Positions 56,256 through 64,000 of a stretch of DNA of 64,000 nt are shown piece by piece. The position numbers were made by a program, and so were the translations under genes. The notes beneath the pieces are model-generated. The model ran no database searches. It was not told the origin of the DNA and was given only the letters and a program-made list of their open reading frames with translations. The stretch's first letter is position 1. Every line of letters begins with the position of its first letter. The DNA comes from JALZKA01 sp963725035 (GTDB lineage: Bacteria > Actinomycetota > Thermoleophilia > Solirubrobacterales > 70-9). The stretch spans positions 434,001 to 498,000 of the forward strand of contig CAVRWX010000018.1 in NCBI GenBank assembly GCA_963725035.1, written 5' to 3'.

Positions 56256-56367
56256 GTGGCGCGAGCGTAACGGCAGGATCGGCGTGGAACTCCGCTCTAA
56301 GGGAACGTGGAGACGCCGCCCGAGTCCTACACCTTCAAACGGAAACTGAAGTAACCGCGTCCGGCGC

Positions 56368-57357
56368 CTAGCCGAGGACCTTGTCTACCTCGTTTTCGAG
56401 CTCCGAGACGCTGAATGCCCCCTCAATCCGGGTGGCGATCTTGCCGTCCTTGTCGATGACGAAGAGCCAGGGCTCGGTGGGCAGGCCGAACGCTTCGACC
56501 TGCGGGCGGAACTTGGGGTCCTTGGGGTCGTACTGGTTGCCCTCGTAGATCTCCATGTGGATGAAGGCGACGTCGTCTCCGTATTCGGCCTTCACCTGCT
56601 CGGCGACGTCGACGACCGGTCCGCACACTCGGCTCTGGCAAAGGGCGGGTGTGGCGAAGAGGAGGGCGACGGGCTTCTTGCCCAAGACGTCGGCGAGGTC
56701 CTCGGAGTGCATGGTCGAAGGCGGGGTGCGCGTGTCGATGTCCGATACGTCGCCGACGTCCTCGAGAGTCGGGGTGTGGACTGAAGGCGCGGAGTCGCCC
56801 TTAGCGGGGATGGCCGGCTGGTCCTCGACGGAGATGGCGATCTGGAAGTTGGTTGCCGCAATCTCGCCCTCGTCATCGCGGACGACCGCTGCGACTCGGT
56901 ACTTCCCCGCCTCGAGCGGCACGTCTGCGACGTAAACGCTCGAAGCGTCGGTCTCGAGCGCGCTGTCCGCCTGGTAAGGGGACTGAACGTCGAGGCTTTC
57001 GGTGCGCGCGGTGTAGGGGCCCTGGACCTTGCCGCCCTCCTCGTTCTGGAAGTAGATGGCGACGTCGGCGTCGTCGATCTGCGGACCGGCGACATCGAAG
57101 AGGCCGAAGCCGAAGCGCTGCTTTCCGGGGGTGAAGATGAGTCCCGACGGGGCGGCGACGATCTCGTTCGTCTCCCCCACGCTCGCGATCAGCTCGTCGA
57201 TCGACTGGTTGCCGGGTTCGGGGAAGTCGGCGGCGGACGGCGCCTCGGTGGGTGGCTCGCCCGAGGTGGAGGGCTCGTCGTCGCCGCCGCATCCAGCGAA
57301 GGTGAGAGCGAGTGCCGCGATTAGGCACGCTGAGATGGTCCGGGGGGTCGAAAGCAC
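56368..57357 (-). CDS. Lipoprotein with C-terminal thioredoxin-like (SCO/AhpC-like) domain
   Basis: 329 residues. Lipoprotein signal with lipobox LTFAGC (Cys23) and an acidic linker. A middle beta-sandwich part (about 65-185, GKQRFGFGLFDVAG...YRVAAVVRDDEGE) is followed by a thioredoxin-like domain (about 215-329) with KKPVALLFATPALCQSRVCGP: the Cys pair is spaced CxxxxC rather than CxxC. VEAFGLPTEPWLFVIDKDGKI is a typical thioredoxin-fold block. It is a membrane-anchored redox or copper-related protein; function not assignable. Confidence 0.82.
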   Translation of the reverse strand: MLSTPRTISACLIAALALTFAGCGGDDEPSTSGEPPTEAPSAADFPEPGNQSIDELIASVGETNEIVAAPSGLIFTPGKQRFGFGLFDVAGPQIDDADVAIYFQNEEGGKVQGPYTARTESLDVQSPYQADSALETDASSVYVADVPLEAGKYRVAAVVRDDEGEIAATNFQIAISVEDQPAIPAKGDSAPSVHTPTLEDVGDVSDIDTRTPPSTMHSEDLADVLGKKPVALLFATPALCQSRVCGPVVDVAEQVKAEYGDDVAFIHMEIYEGNQYDPKDPKFRPQVEAFGLPTEPWLFVIDKDGKIATRIEGAFSVSELENEVDKVLG

Positions 57358-57477
57358 AGCAGGCGATCGTAGAGAGAGAGCCTAAATGGCTTCCTAAGCG
57401 GACTGGATAGGGCGCGCGTGGATAGGGTGCGCCTTCCGCGCGCCCCGCGCGGCGTGATTGCGACGAGAGGAGCGGAA

Positions 57478-58212
57478 GTGGCGGATCGGGCGGCGCTGGT
57501 GACTGGTGGTTCGAGCGGAATCGGGTTGGCGATCGCCCGGGCGCTCGGCGAGGACGGGTATGGCGTGACGGTTGCGGCGCGGCGCCCGGACAAGCTGGAG
57601 GCGGCGGCGGCTGACTTGCGCTCGGCTGGGATCGACGTGCACGCCGTGGCGGCGCAGATGACTGAGGAAGAAGACGTGGTGCGCGCGGTCGACGAGCATC
57701 GCGAGCGCTGGGGGCGGATGGATGTGCTCGTGAACAACGCCGGCGTTGGCCTGGGCGGCGCCATCGAGGGATATCCGACGAAGAAGATCGACATGCAGCT
57801 CGATCTCAATCTCAGAGCGATCGTGATCTCGACGCGCGAGAGCCTGGGGATGCTTCGCGAGGCGGGTGGCGAGCATGGGAAGGCGCTGATCGTCAATATG
57901 GCTTCGGTTGCCGGGAAGGCGGGCCAGGGGTGGCTCTCCATCTATTCGGCGACGAAGGCGGGAGTGATCGGCTTCTCGCAGGCGACTCAGAGTGAGCTTG
58001 GGGATGCGGGGATCCAGGTGACGGCACTTTGCCCGGGCTTCGTGGATACGCCGATGACGGATTTCGTGAAGGGCCAGGTGGAGGCGGAGGAGATGATCCG
58101 CCCGGAGGACATCGCGGAGAGCGTGCGGTTTCTTCTTCGCACGTCGCGTGCTTGCCTGGTGCCGGAGATCGTGTTCCTGCGCCCGGGCGACGGCTCGGCG
58201 CTGGGGACTTAG
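57478..58212 (+). CDS. Short-chain dehydrogenase/reductase
   Basis: 244 residues from GTG 57478 (GAGAGGAG lies just upstream); the frame is open from 57418. NAD(P) motif TGGSSGIG (9-16), NNAG (86-89), catalytic Ser143, Tyr156 and Lys160 (YSATK). Classical SDR; substrate unknown. Codons with G at the third position are more frequent than in the core genes of the window. Confidence 0.9.
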   Translation: MADRAALVTGGSSGIGLAIARALGEDGYGVTVAARRPDKLEAAAADLRSAGIDVHAVAAQMTEEEDVVRAVDEHRERWGRMDVLVNNAGVGLGGAIEGYPTKKIDMQLDLNLRAIVISTRESLGMLREAGGEHGKALIVNMASVAGKAGQGWLSIYSATKAGVIGFSQATQSELGDAGIQVTALCPGFVDTPMTDFVKGQVEAEEMIRPEDIAESVRFLLRTSRACLVPEIVFLRPGDGSALGT

Positions 58213-58231
58213 GAGGCGCGGTCTGCGCGGC

Positions 58232-58882
58232 TCAGGAGCGGACGGGCTCGGGCTCGCCGAGGATCTCGGCGGCGCGCTGCTCGGAGAGCTGTTCCTCGGC
58301 GGCGGCGAGGAGGTCCTTGTATTCGTCGAGGCGCTTGGTGGGGCGCATCCACGCCCAGTCGTGGGAGAGCCTGAGCTCGCGGCCGCGGTGGCGCTCACCG
58401 GTGTCGGCCGGAGTGGGCTTCGGCGCCGGGGTGGCGCAGCGGAACTGCTCGCGCTCGGCGCGGATCTGCGCGGCGGCTTCGGCGAGGGATCCGCGGGAGA
58501 GGTCGGTGTCGATGTCGAGGGACCACTCGAGGAGGGAGCGCAGGGTGCGCACCTCGCGGCGGGTGGCGCGGCGGGGGCGCTTGGCGGCGGTGTAGGTGTC
58601 CCAGGCGCGAGCGAAGTTGGCGACGGACGTGCGGGCGCCATTACGGTGGGCGGCCAGCATCGGGCAGATGCCGCCAGACTGGGAGTCGACGTAGGCGCCG
58701 ACGATGATTCGGTTCGTCTCGATACCGCGGAGCATGGCCTCCTTCGTGTGCTGCGGAAGCTGCTCGACGGCGAGGCGAAGGTCGTAGGTGGGGCGCTCGC
58801 GGCGGTTTCTCACGCTTTGAGGTGTAGCGGCGCGGGTGCGCTTTTTGGCGGCTGGAGCGGGTTTTGGGGAGAGATGTTGCAT
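58232..58882 (-). CDS. Conserved-type hypothetical protein, divergent from the glycosyltransferase
   Basis: 216 residues from ATG 58882; the open frame extends to 58981 but would overlap the glycosyltransferase gene. Blocks YDLRLAVEQLPQHTKEAMLRGIE, IIVGAYVDSQSGGICPMLAAHRNGARTSVANFARAWD look conserved in type, then a basic region and a helical acidic C-terminus. No enzyme motif recognised. Only 17 nt lie between the two divergent starts, so promoters must overlap the coding regions. Confidence 0.6.
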   Translation of the reverse strand: MQHLSPKPAPAAKKRTRAATPQSVRNRRERPTYDLRLAVEQLPQHTKEAMLRGIETNRIIVGAYVDSQSGGICPMLAAHRNGARTSVANFARAWDTYTAAKRPRRATRREVRTLRSLLEWSLDIDTDLSRGSLAEAAAQIRAEREQFRCATPAPKPTPADTGERHRGRELRLSHDWAWMRPTKRLDEYKDLLAAAEEQLSEQRAAEILGEPEPVRS

Positions 58883-58899
58883 GCCGAGGGGGTCGTCGC

Positions 58900-60102
58900 G
58901 TGAGCGGGGAGTTGAAGGTTCTGATCGCCGCGTTTGGCGACCCAGGGCACACGTTTCCGGGGATTGCGCTCGGGAGCGCATTGCAGGAACGGGGGCATCG
59001 GGTGGTGTTCGAGACTTGGGAGAAGTGGCGGGATGTGCTCGACGAGGCTGGGATCGAGTTCCACGCCGCGGAGGAGTACCGGGTGTTTGCGCCCTCGGCA
59101 GGGGATGGGTCGTCGGCTGGGGATGCGGCCGTGGCGCTTGCGCCGTTGCTTGAGGAGATGCGCCCGGATGTTGTCGTGAACGACATCCTCACGCTGGCGC
59201 CGGCGCTGGCCGCCGAGAAGGCGGGGGTGCCGTGGGCGACGTTGATACCCCATGTCTATCCGGAACATGAGGCGGGGTTGCCCTTTTTCGCTTTCGGCGG
59301 GGCGCGCCTTCCGCGCACGTTTCTCGGGAGGTGGCTGTGGAGTGCTCCGGTGCCGATGCTGGAGGCGGGGCTGCGGCAGGGACGGGATGAGCTGAATGGC
59401 GAGCGTGAGAAGGCTGGGCTGGCGCCGACTGAGAGGTTTCACGGCGGGACGAGCGAGGGGCTGGCCATGGTTGCGACGTATCCGCAGCTCGAGTATCCGC
59501 GGAGCTGGCCTGGGCACGTGCATGTGACGGGGCCGATGGAGTTCGAGACGGCCTTTGAGGATGTTGAGCTGCCCGAGGGGGATGGGCCGCTGGTGCTGGT
59601 GGCTCCGTCCACCGCGCAGGATCCGGAGTGCCGGTTGGTGCGGGTGGCGCTCGAGGCGCTGGCGGACGAGCCGGTGCGGGTGCTTGCCACGACGAATGGG
59701 CACATGCCGAGCGAGGCGATCGAGGTGCCGGCGAACGCTCGGTTGTACGGGTGGCTGCGCTACTCGCAGGCGATGGCGGCGGCTGATTTGGTGGTTTGCC
59801 ACGGCGGGCATGGGACGGTTGCGCGGGCGCTAGGTGCGGGTGTGCCGGTGCTGTGCTGTCCCGCGGTTGGGGACATGGCTGAGAACGGGGCGCGCGTTGG
59901 CTGGTCGGGCGTGGGGTTGGCGCTGCCGTGGCGGCTACTTGGCCGCGGGTCGCTGCGGGTGGCGGTGCGGCGGATTCTTGAGGACGGATCGTTTCGCGCG
60001 CGGGCGCGGGAGATCGCACGGTGGGGCGAGGCTCGCGATGGTGCGGCGACGGGTGCGGATCTGGTTGAGGAGTTCGCCGCCCGTAACCAGTTGCGGCTCT
60101 AA
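58900..60102 (+). CDS. UDP-glycosyltransferase of the MGT/YjiC type (GT1)
   Basis: 400 residues from GTG 58900. GT-B fold: N-terminal VLIAAFGDPGHTFPGIALGSALQERGH (about 7-33), C-terminal nucleotide-binding part with DLVVCHGGHGTVARALGAGVPVLCCP (296-321), where HGGHGT stands for the GT1 signature. It transfers sugars to small lipophilic acceptors such as macrolides, sterols or carotenoids. Codon use is richer in G-ending codons (GGG, GTG) than elsewhere in the window, hinting at a different origin. Its stop abuts the convergent tRNA-Asn. Confidence 0.87.
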   Translation: MSGELKVLIAAFGDPGHTFPGIALGSALQERGHRVVFETWEKWRDVLDEAGIEFHAAEEYRVFAPSAGDGSSAGDAAVALAPLLEEMRPDVVVNDILTLAPALAAEKAGVPWATLIPHVYPEHEAGLPFFAFGGARLPRTFLGRWLWSAPVPMLEAGLRQGRDELNGEREKAGLAPTERFHGGTSEGLAMVATYPQLEYPRSWPGHVHVTGPMEFETAFEDVELPEGDGPLVLVAPSTAQDPECRLVRVALEALADEPVRVLATTNGHMPSEAIEVPANARLYGWLRYSQAMAAADLVVCHGGHGTVARALGAGVPVLCCPAVGDMAENGARVGWSGVGLALPWRLLGRGSLRVAVRRILEDGSFRARAREIARWGEARDGAATGADLVEEFAARNQLRL

Positions 60103-60174
60103 CTCCCGGGGCCGGACTCGAACCGGCAACCCTTCGCTTAACAGGCGAACGCTCTGCCATTGAGCTACCCGGGA
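60103..60174 (-). tRNA. tRNA-Asn (GTT anticodon)
   Basis: Acceptor TCCCGGG/CCCGGGA, anticodon stem TTCGC/GCGAA with loop CTGTTAA (anticodon GTT), T arm GCCGG-TTCGAGT-CCGGC, discriminator G. CCA not encoded. It starts one base beyond the glycosyltransferase stop on the other strand. Confidence 0.93.
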
Positions 60175-60282
60175 TCAAGAATCGCGACGCCGAATTCAGT
60201 CCGGCTCGGGATCTGTCTCCGATTCTAAGGGAAGGGCGATCGCGCCCGCCTCGAGCGCGGCATGGCTTCTCGTGCCTGAGAC

Positions 60283-62124
60283 CTACCCCTGGGCGGATTG
60301 TTTCGGCACCGCCGACTGATGGTGGGCGATCTGCTCGGCCAAGGCGGCTCGGCGTTTTTGGAGCTCGACGCTGGCCTCGGTTGCGCCGGTCGCGGCGGCC
60401 TCGGCGATGCGCCGCTCGAGCGCTCCTTGCTCGAGCTGGAGAAAGCTCATCTCCATCGCCTCCGGGCTCGCCGGCTCGTCCGCCGCGCGGTCGGCCAACC
60501 GGCCCACGATCCGAGTCAGCTCGACGTCCTCCTCGGGCAGACCCTTCACCGGCTCGTCCAGATGCTCCGCGAGCCAGTCGCGCACCCTCCCCATCGCGGG
60601 CGTCGAGAGGTGCTCGCGCTTCAGCTTCGCGATGTATTCGCGGCCGTGCGCAGGATCTGCGATGCACATCTTCAGCAGCCCCGCCTCCCGCCTCTCCTGT
60701 GTCGAGAGAACCCGCGGCGCCTCAGCCGTATCGGTCGGCGCAAACGGCGACTCCTCCTCCCCGTCGTCGCTCGCCTCGGCGGGCCTAGGCGCAGGAGCCA
60801 AGCGCGGCGTCTTCGGCGCCGCAGCGAGCCGCCGTGCCACCAGCCCCGGATCGGCGCCAAGTCGCTCCCCCACATCCCGCACGAGCTCGTCGCGTGTGAT
60901 CGAGTCCGGCATCGCCTTCAGCACCGGCACCACCTCGTCGAGCGCCCTGTCGCGCCCGTCCGGAGTCGCCAGATCCGCGTCGTCCAGAAGCGTCCCGACG
61001 TGGAAAACCGACAGGTCCACCGCGTCCTCGACAAGCTTCTCGAACCTCTCCGCGGCGCTTGAGCCCGGGCCCTCGCCGCCGAGCATGTCCGCCGGGTCCT
61101 CCCCTTCGGGCATCGCCGCAACCCGCAGCCGCACCCTCTTCCCCGCCGCCACACCCTGCGCCCGCAACATCGCCTCCCGCCCCGCCCGGTCCGCGTCGAG
61201 CGCCAGCACCACCTCGCCCGTATGCGCCGCCAGAAGCTTCACCTGATCGGGAGTGATCGCCGTCCCCATCACGGCGACCGTTTCCTCCACCCCGGCCTGA
61301 TGCGCAGCGATCACGTCCGTATATCCCTCGACCACAACCGCGCGCCCCTTCTTCGCCATCGCCCCGCGCGCCTTCTCGATCGCATACAGCGTCCTGCTCT
61401 TGTGAAACAGCTCGCCGTCGGGCGAGTTCACGTACTTCGCCCTCTGCTCCTTGCGCGTCGCCCTGCCGCCAAACCCCTGCATCCTCCCGCGCCCATCCCT
61501 GATTGGGAACATGATCCGCGCCCGGAAGTGGTCCATCCAGCCGCCCTTCTGTCCCTTCTTCACCAGTCCGGCCGCGGCCAGCTCAGCCTGCGAGTAGCCA
61601 CCCTGCTGCCCCCGCATCACGACCGTGTCCCACCTGTTGGGCGCGAACCCAACGCCGAATTCCCGCAAGCTCTCCTCGCTCAGGCCGCGCCCCAGCAGAT
61701 ACACCCGCGCCTTTTCCGCCTCGTCCGACTCCCACAGATACTTCGTGTAATACGCCGCCGTCCGGTCGAGCAACTCGGCAAGCCGCGCCCTCCTCTTCCG
61801 CGACTCCTCAAGCCGCGGATCCTCCTGCTCGCGCTCCACCTCCACGCCGAACCGGTCAGCCAGCGTCTCCACCGCCTCCGCGAACGGCAGCCCCTCCTTC
61901 TCCTGGAGGAACGTGAACACATCGCCCTTCTCCCCGCACCCGAAGCAGTAATAGAGCTTGTCCTGCGGATTTACCGAGAACGACGGCGTCCGCTCGTCAT
62001 GGAACGGGCACAGCCCCTGAAGCCTCTGCCCCGCCCGCTTCAGCTCCGTGTACGGCGCCAGCACCTCCGCGATGTCCACCGCATCGCGCACCCGCTCGAT
62101 CGACTCCGAGGAAAAGCGCGCCAT
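60283..62124 (-). CDS. dnaG: DNA primase DnaG
   Basis: 613 residues. N-terminal CHC2 zinc finger (Cys39, His42, Cys60, Cys63), RNA polymerase-like core with the basic stretch PIRDGRGRMQGFGGR, Toprim domain with VVVEGYTDVIAAHQAG (Glu and later DADRAG), and a C-terminal helicase-binding region with low-complexity Pro/Glu linker (about 435-470). It makes RNA primers at the replication fork. Start ATG 62124. Upstream neighbour dgt is on the same strand. Confidence 0.96.
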   Translation of the reverse strand: MARFSSESIERVRDAVDIAEVLAPYTELKRAGQRLQGLCPFHDERTPSFSVNPQDKLYYCFGCGEKGDVFTFLQEKEGLPFAEAVETLADRFGVEVEREQEDPRLEESRKRRARLAELLDRTAAYYTKYLWESDEAEKARVYLLGRGLSEESLREFGVGFAPNRWDTVVMRGQQGGYSQAELAAAGLVKKGQKGGWMDHFRARIMFPIRDGRGRMQGFGGRATRKEQRAKYVNSPDGELFHKSRTLYAIEKARGAMAKKGRAVVVEGYTDVIAAHQAGVEETVAVMGTAITPDQVKLLAAHTGEVVLALDADRAGREAMLRAQGVAAGKRVRLRVAAMPEGEDPADMLGGEGPGSSAAERFEKLVEDAVDLSVFHVGTLLDDADLATPDGRDRALDEVVPVLKAMPDSITRDELVRDVGERLGADPGLVARRLAAAPKTPRLAPAPRPAEASDDGEEESPFAPTDTAEAPRVLSTQERREAGLLKMCIADPAHGREYIAKLKREHLSTPAMGRVRDWLAEHLDEPVKGLPEEDVELTRIVGRLADRAADEPASPEAMEMSFLQLEQGALERRIAEAAATGATEASVELQKRRAALAEQIAHHQSAVPKQSAQG

Positions 62125-62198
62125 CTAGATCACTGATTCCTACCCGGCGTGCGCTCAGGGCGCGCGGGACCGAGTCGGGCGAGGACGTGGGACGAAGT

Positions 62199-62215
62199 CT
62201 GTACCGGTGGTACAG
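62199..62215. other. Inverted repeat between dgt and dnaG
   Basis: CTGTACC (62199-62205), GGT, GGTACAG (62209-62215): perfect 7-bp arms with a 3-base loop in the 165-base gap upstream of dnaG. It may be an operator; no T tract follows. No gene is seen in this gap. Confidence 0.4.
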
Positions 62216-62289
62216 GCGAGGAGCACGGCCCCGATCCGGCGAAGGTATCCGTGCGTCTCTGAGCGTGCGTTCGGGTGGGAATCATTGAT

Positions 62290-63300
62290 CTAAAGCCTCG
62301 ACTCCTCAGGCAGCGCCAAGCGCCGGAACGTGGCGATGCAGAACCGGTCGGTCATCCCCGCGATGTAATCGGTGACCCGCTGCACTTCATCACCGTCGGC
62401 AAGCTCTCCGGGCACCGCCTCCGGATGCTCCAAGTAATGCTCGAACAGCCCCTGAAGAGTCCGCTCTACGCGCTCATGCTCCGAGCGCGCCTCCGGCCCC
62501 AGATAGACGCGCTGGAACATCCACTTCCTTAGCCTGAGCATCGCCCCGCCGATCTCGTCCGACTGGGCGATATCCCCCTCCGCCCGCGACGCCTCCACGA
62601 TGTCCGCCACAAGCGCGTCGATCCGCGCCGCGCCAGTCGGCCCCAGAAGCTCGATCTCGTCAACCGGGAGATCCTCGGTCGTGATGATCCCCGCCCTAAT
62701 CGCATCGTCGATGTCGTGGTTGATGTACGCAACCCGGTCCACCAGGCGCACCACCCTCCCCTCAAGCGTCGCCGGCTTCCCAGAGCCCGTGTGATTCAAG
62801 ATCCCGTCGCGCACCTCCTCGGTGAGATTCAGCCCCTCGCCGTCGCGCTCCAGCACCTCCACCAGGCGGAGCGACTGCTCGTTGTGGCGAAACCGCCGGT
62901 CCGCCCTCTCCTGAAGCGCCCTGTCAAGCGCCTCCTCCCCGATATGACCGAACGGCGGGTGACCAAGGTCATGCCCCAACCCGATCGCCTCCGTCAGGTC
63001 CTCGTTCAGCCCAAGCGCCCTGGAAACCGTCCGTGCGATACACCCCGTCTCGAGCGTGTGCGTAAGCCGCGTGCGGTAGTGATCCCCCTCCGGCGCGATG
63101 AACACCTGCGTCTTGTGCTTCAGGCGCCGGAACGCCTTCGAGTGGACGATCCGGTCCCGGTCGCGCTGAAACGGCGTGCGCACCCCGCTCGGCGGCTCCT
63201 CGACTTTTCGCTTTGCGGGATACGACGGCGTCCCCTTCTCCCAGAGGAACTCCGCCTCAAAGCGACGGATCCGCTCCTCGAACGTCTCCGCGATTGTCAT
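62290..63300 (-). CDS. dgt: Deoxyguanosinetriphosphate triphosphohydrolase-like protein
   Basis: 336 residues. HD-domain ligands RLTHTLET (His81), GLGHDLGHPPFGHIGEEAL (His110, Asp111) and the later YINHDIDDAI; the N-terminal RDRDRIVHSKAFRRLKHKTQVF is the family mark. It hydrolyses dNTPs to deoxynucleosides and triphosphate, helping to control dNTP pools for the replication genes beside it. It overlaps the DUF3159 gene by 4 nt (63297-63300). Confidence 0.94.
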   Translation of the reverse strand: MTIAETFEERIRRFEAEFLWEKGTPSYPAKRKVEEPPSGVRTPFQRDRDRIVHSKAFRRLKHKTQVFIAPEGDHYRTRLTHTLETGCIARTVSRALGLNEDLTEAIGLGHDLGHPPFGHIGEEALDRALQERADRRFRHNEQSLRLVEVLERDGEGLNLTEEVRDGILNHTGSGKPATLEGRVVRLVDRVAYINHDIDDAIRAGIITTEDLPVDEIELLGPTGAARIDALVADIVEASRAEGDIAQSDEIGGAMLRLRKWMFQRVYLGPEARSEHERVERTLQGLFEHYLEHPEAVPGELADGDEVQRVTDYIAGMTDRFCIATFRRLALPEESRL

Positions 63301-63947
63301 CCCCGCTCAGGATATGGGCGTAAATCGACGTCCTTGCGCATGACGAGATACGAAAGCCACACAGCTATCGCAAATATCGGGAATCCCATCGCCGTCTTCG
63401 CCACGCCGAGCGCCACAAGGTCGCCGGCGAGATACAGGGGGAGCTGCACCGTAAGGCGCAATACGAACAAGCCCACCCAGATCCAGCTCGCGCGTGTGTA
63501 GACGGTCATCAGGCGCGGATCCTTCCGCCACGCCATCCCATCCCCCACCAGCGGCCCGACGAACACGCCGATCAGCGGCCAGCGCACGATGATCGAGATC
63601 AGGTACGCAAGCGCATACCCCAGGTTGAGCAGCAGGCCGGGAAGGAAGAAGTTCTCCGCCTTCCCCGTCTTCTGAGCGATGAACGCCGCGATCGCCACCC
63701 CGACGAAGCCGGCGATCGCAAACTGAAGCGTCTCCCGCCGCGCCAGCCGCAACGCGAGAAGAACCACACCGAGCCCCACAGCCGCCCAGATCGCCGTCTG
63801 AAGGTTCTGCCCACTCACCGTGTACGCGATGACGAACGCCAGTCCCGGCAAGCTCGAATCCGCGATGCCGTGGCCCCCGCCCATCGCCTCGAGCAGGTTG
63901 AACGGCTTCTTTTCCTTCTCCACCTTGGGCTCGGACGCCTCGCTCAC
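63297..63947 (-). CDS. DUF3159 family membrane protein
   Basis: 216 residues from GTG 63947. About six hydrophobic helices (around 35-50, 55-68, 75-92, 100-120, 150-165, 180-205). Conserved blocks MGGGHGIADSSLPGLAFVIAY and WRKDPRLMTVYTRASWIWVGLFVLRLTVQLPLYL match DUF3159 of actinobacteria, known only as a conserved membrane protein. It lies before dgt and dnaG here. Confidence 0.85.
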   Translation of the reverse strand: MSEASEPKVEKEKKPFNLLEAMGGGHGIADSSLPGLAFVIAYTVSGQNLQTAIWAAVGLGVVLLALRLARRETLQFAIAGFVGVAIAAFIAQKTGKAENFFLPGLLLNLGYALAYLISIIVRWPLIGVFVGPLVGDGMAWRKDPRLMTVYTRASWIWVGLFVLRLTVQLPLYLAGDLVALGVAKTAMGFPIFAIAVWLSYLVMRKDVDLRPYPERG

Positions 63948-64000
63948 AGGGACGATGATGACCGCTCGCCGTCGCGATAAGCGCCTTGAGCGCGCGCCGC
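63944..64000 (-). CDS. Possible C-terminal end of an upstream gene (partial)
   Basis: A minus-strand frame entering from the right edge ends with the TGA at 63944-63946, overlapping the GTG start of the DUF3159 gene by 4 nt (GTGA). The visible residues end with AYRDGERSSSSL. The overlap type is common among neighbouring genes here, but 18 residues cannot identify the product. Confidence 0.35.
   Translation of the reverse strand, partial: AARAQGAYRDGERSSSSL

Overview
The window is GC-rich (about two thirds G+C by eye), densely coded and looks like the chromosome of a high-GC actinobacterium, most likely class Thermoleophilia (Solirubrobacterales-like). The placement rests on gene content and order: an actinobacterial integration host factor (mihF) beside gmk and rpoZ; a DUF3159 gene; a fused SecDF; and the order pdxS-pdxT ... 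yebC-ruvC-ruvA-ruvB ... secDF ... relA. No database search was possible, so the class-level placement is an inference.

Layout. 1-1130: mihF-gmk-rpoZ (minus). 1154-10471: pyrimidine operon pyrR-pyrB-pyrC-carA-(SnoaL-like)-carB-pyrK-pyrD (minus), joined by short overlaps and headed by a PyrR-binding RNA hairpin. 10475-16473: dehalogenase-like hydrolase, ribonuclease Z, tRNA-Arg, LysM-M15 peptidase, saccharopine-dehydrogenase-like reductase, and a three-gene set ending in a neutral zinc metallopeptidase. 16419-20892: a MerR-type gene and partner divergent from a polytopic membrane protein, a 46-residue membrane protein and an alpha/beta hydrolase. 20889-24431: thrC and a ThiS/MoaD carrier under a SAM-I riboswitch, running into two CDP-sugar genes. 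24484-31496: corA, an RTX-like gene, then HIT, manB, metallo-beta-lactamase-fold, lipid kinase and second HIT genes. 31493-48927: a long minus-strand block (PLP synthase, M29 peptidase, LVIVD protein, yebC, ruvCAB, secDF, recJ, relA) ending in a broken glycosyltransferase. 49019-49953: an AbiEi/DUF559 gene bounded by two near-identical 40-bp palindromes. 49954-60174: accessory genes (RpiR regulator, YczE-like protein, MpsC-like protein, a 718-residue RTX protein, tRNA-Met, lipoprotein, SDR, glycosyltransferase, tRNA-Asn). 60283-64000: dnaG, dgt, DUF3159.

Three signals stand out. (1) The palindrome CGTCC-N10-CCTATRGG-N10-GGACG occurs three times: at both edges of the AbiEi/DUF559 gene, covering its start and stop codons, and inside recJ. 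This looks like a nuclease cassette with a target or palindromic repeat element. (2) A well-formed SAM-I riboswitch with promoter and terminator controls a threonine-synthase-like enzyme followed by a ubiquitin-like sulfur carrier ending GG-R, which suggests thiocarboxylate-dependent homocysteine synthesis. (3) Seven genes, including secDF, recJ and yebC, are split by single-base indels, mostly in short runs. Sequencing or assembly error is a likely cause for the core genes, so the frameshifted genes should not be taken as inactivated without read-level checking.
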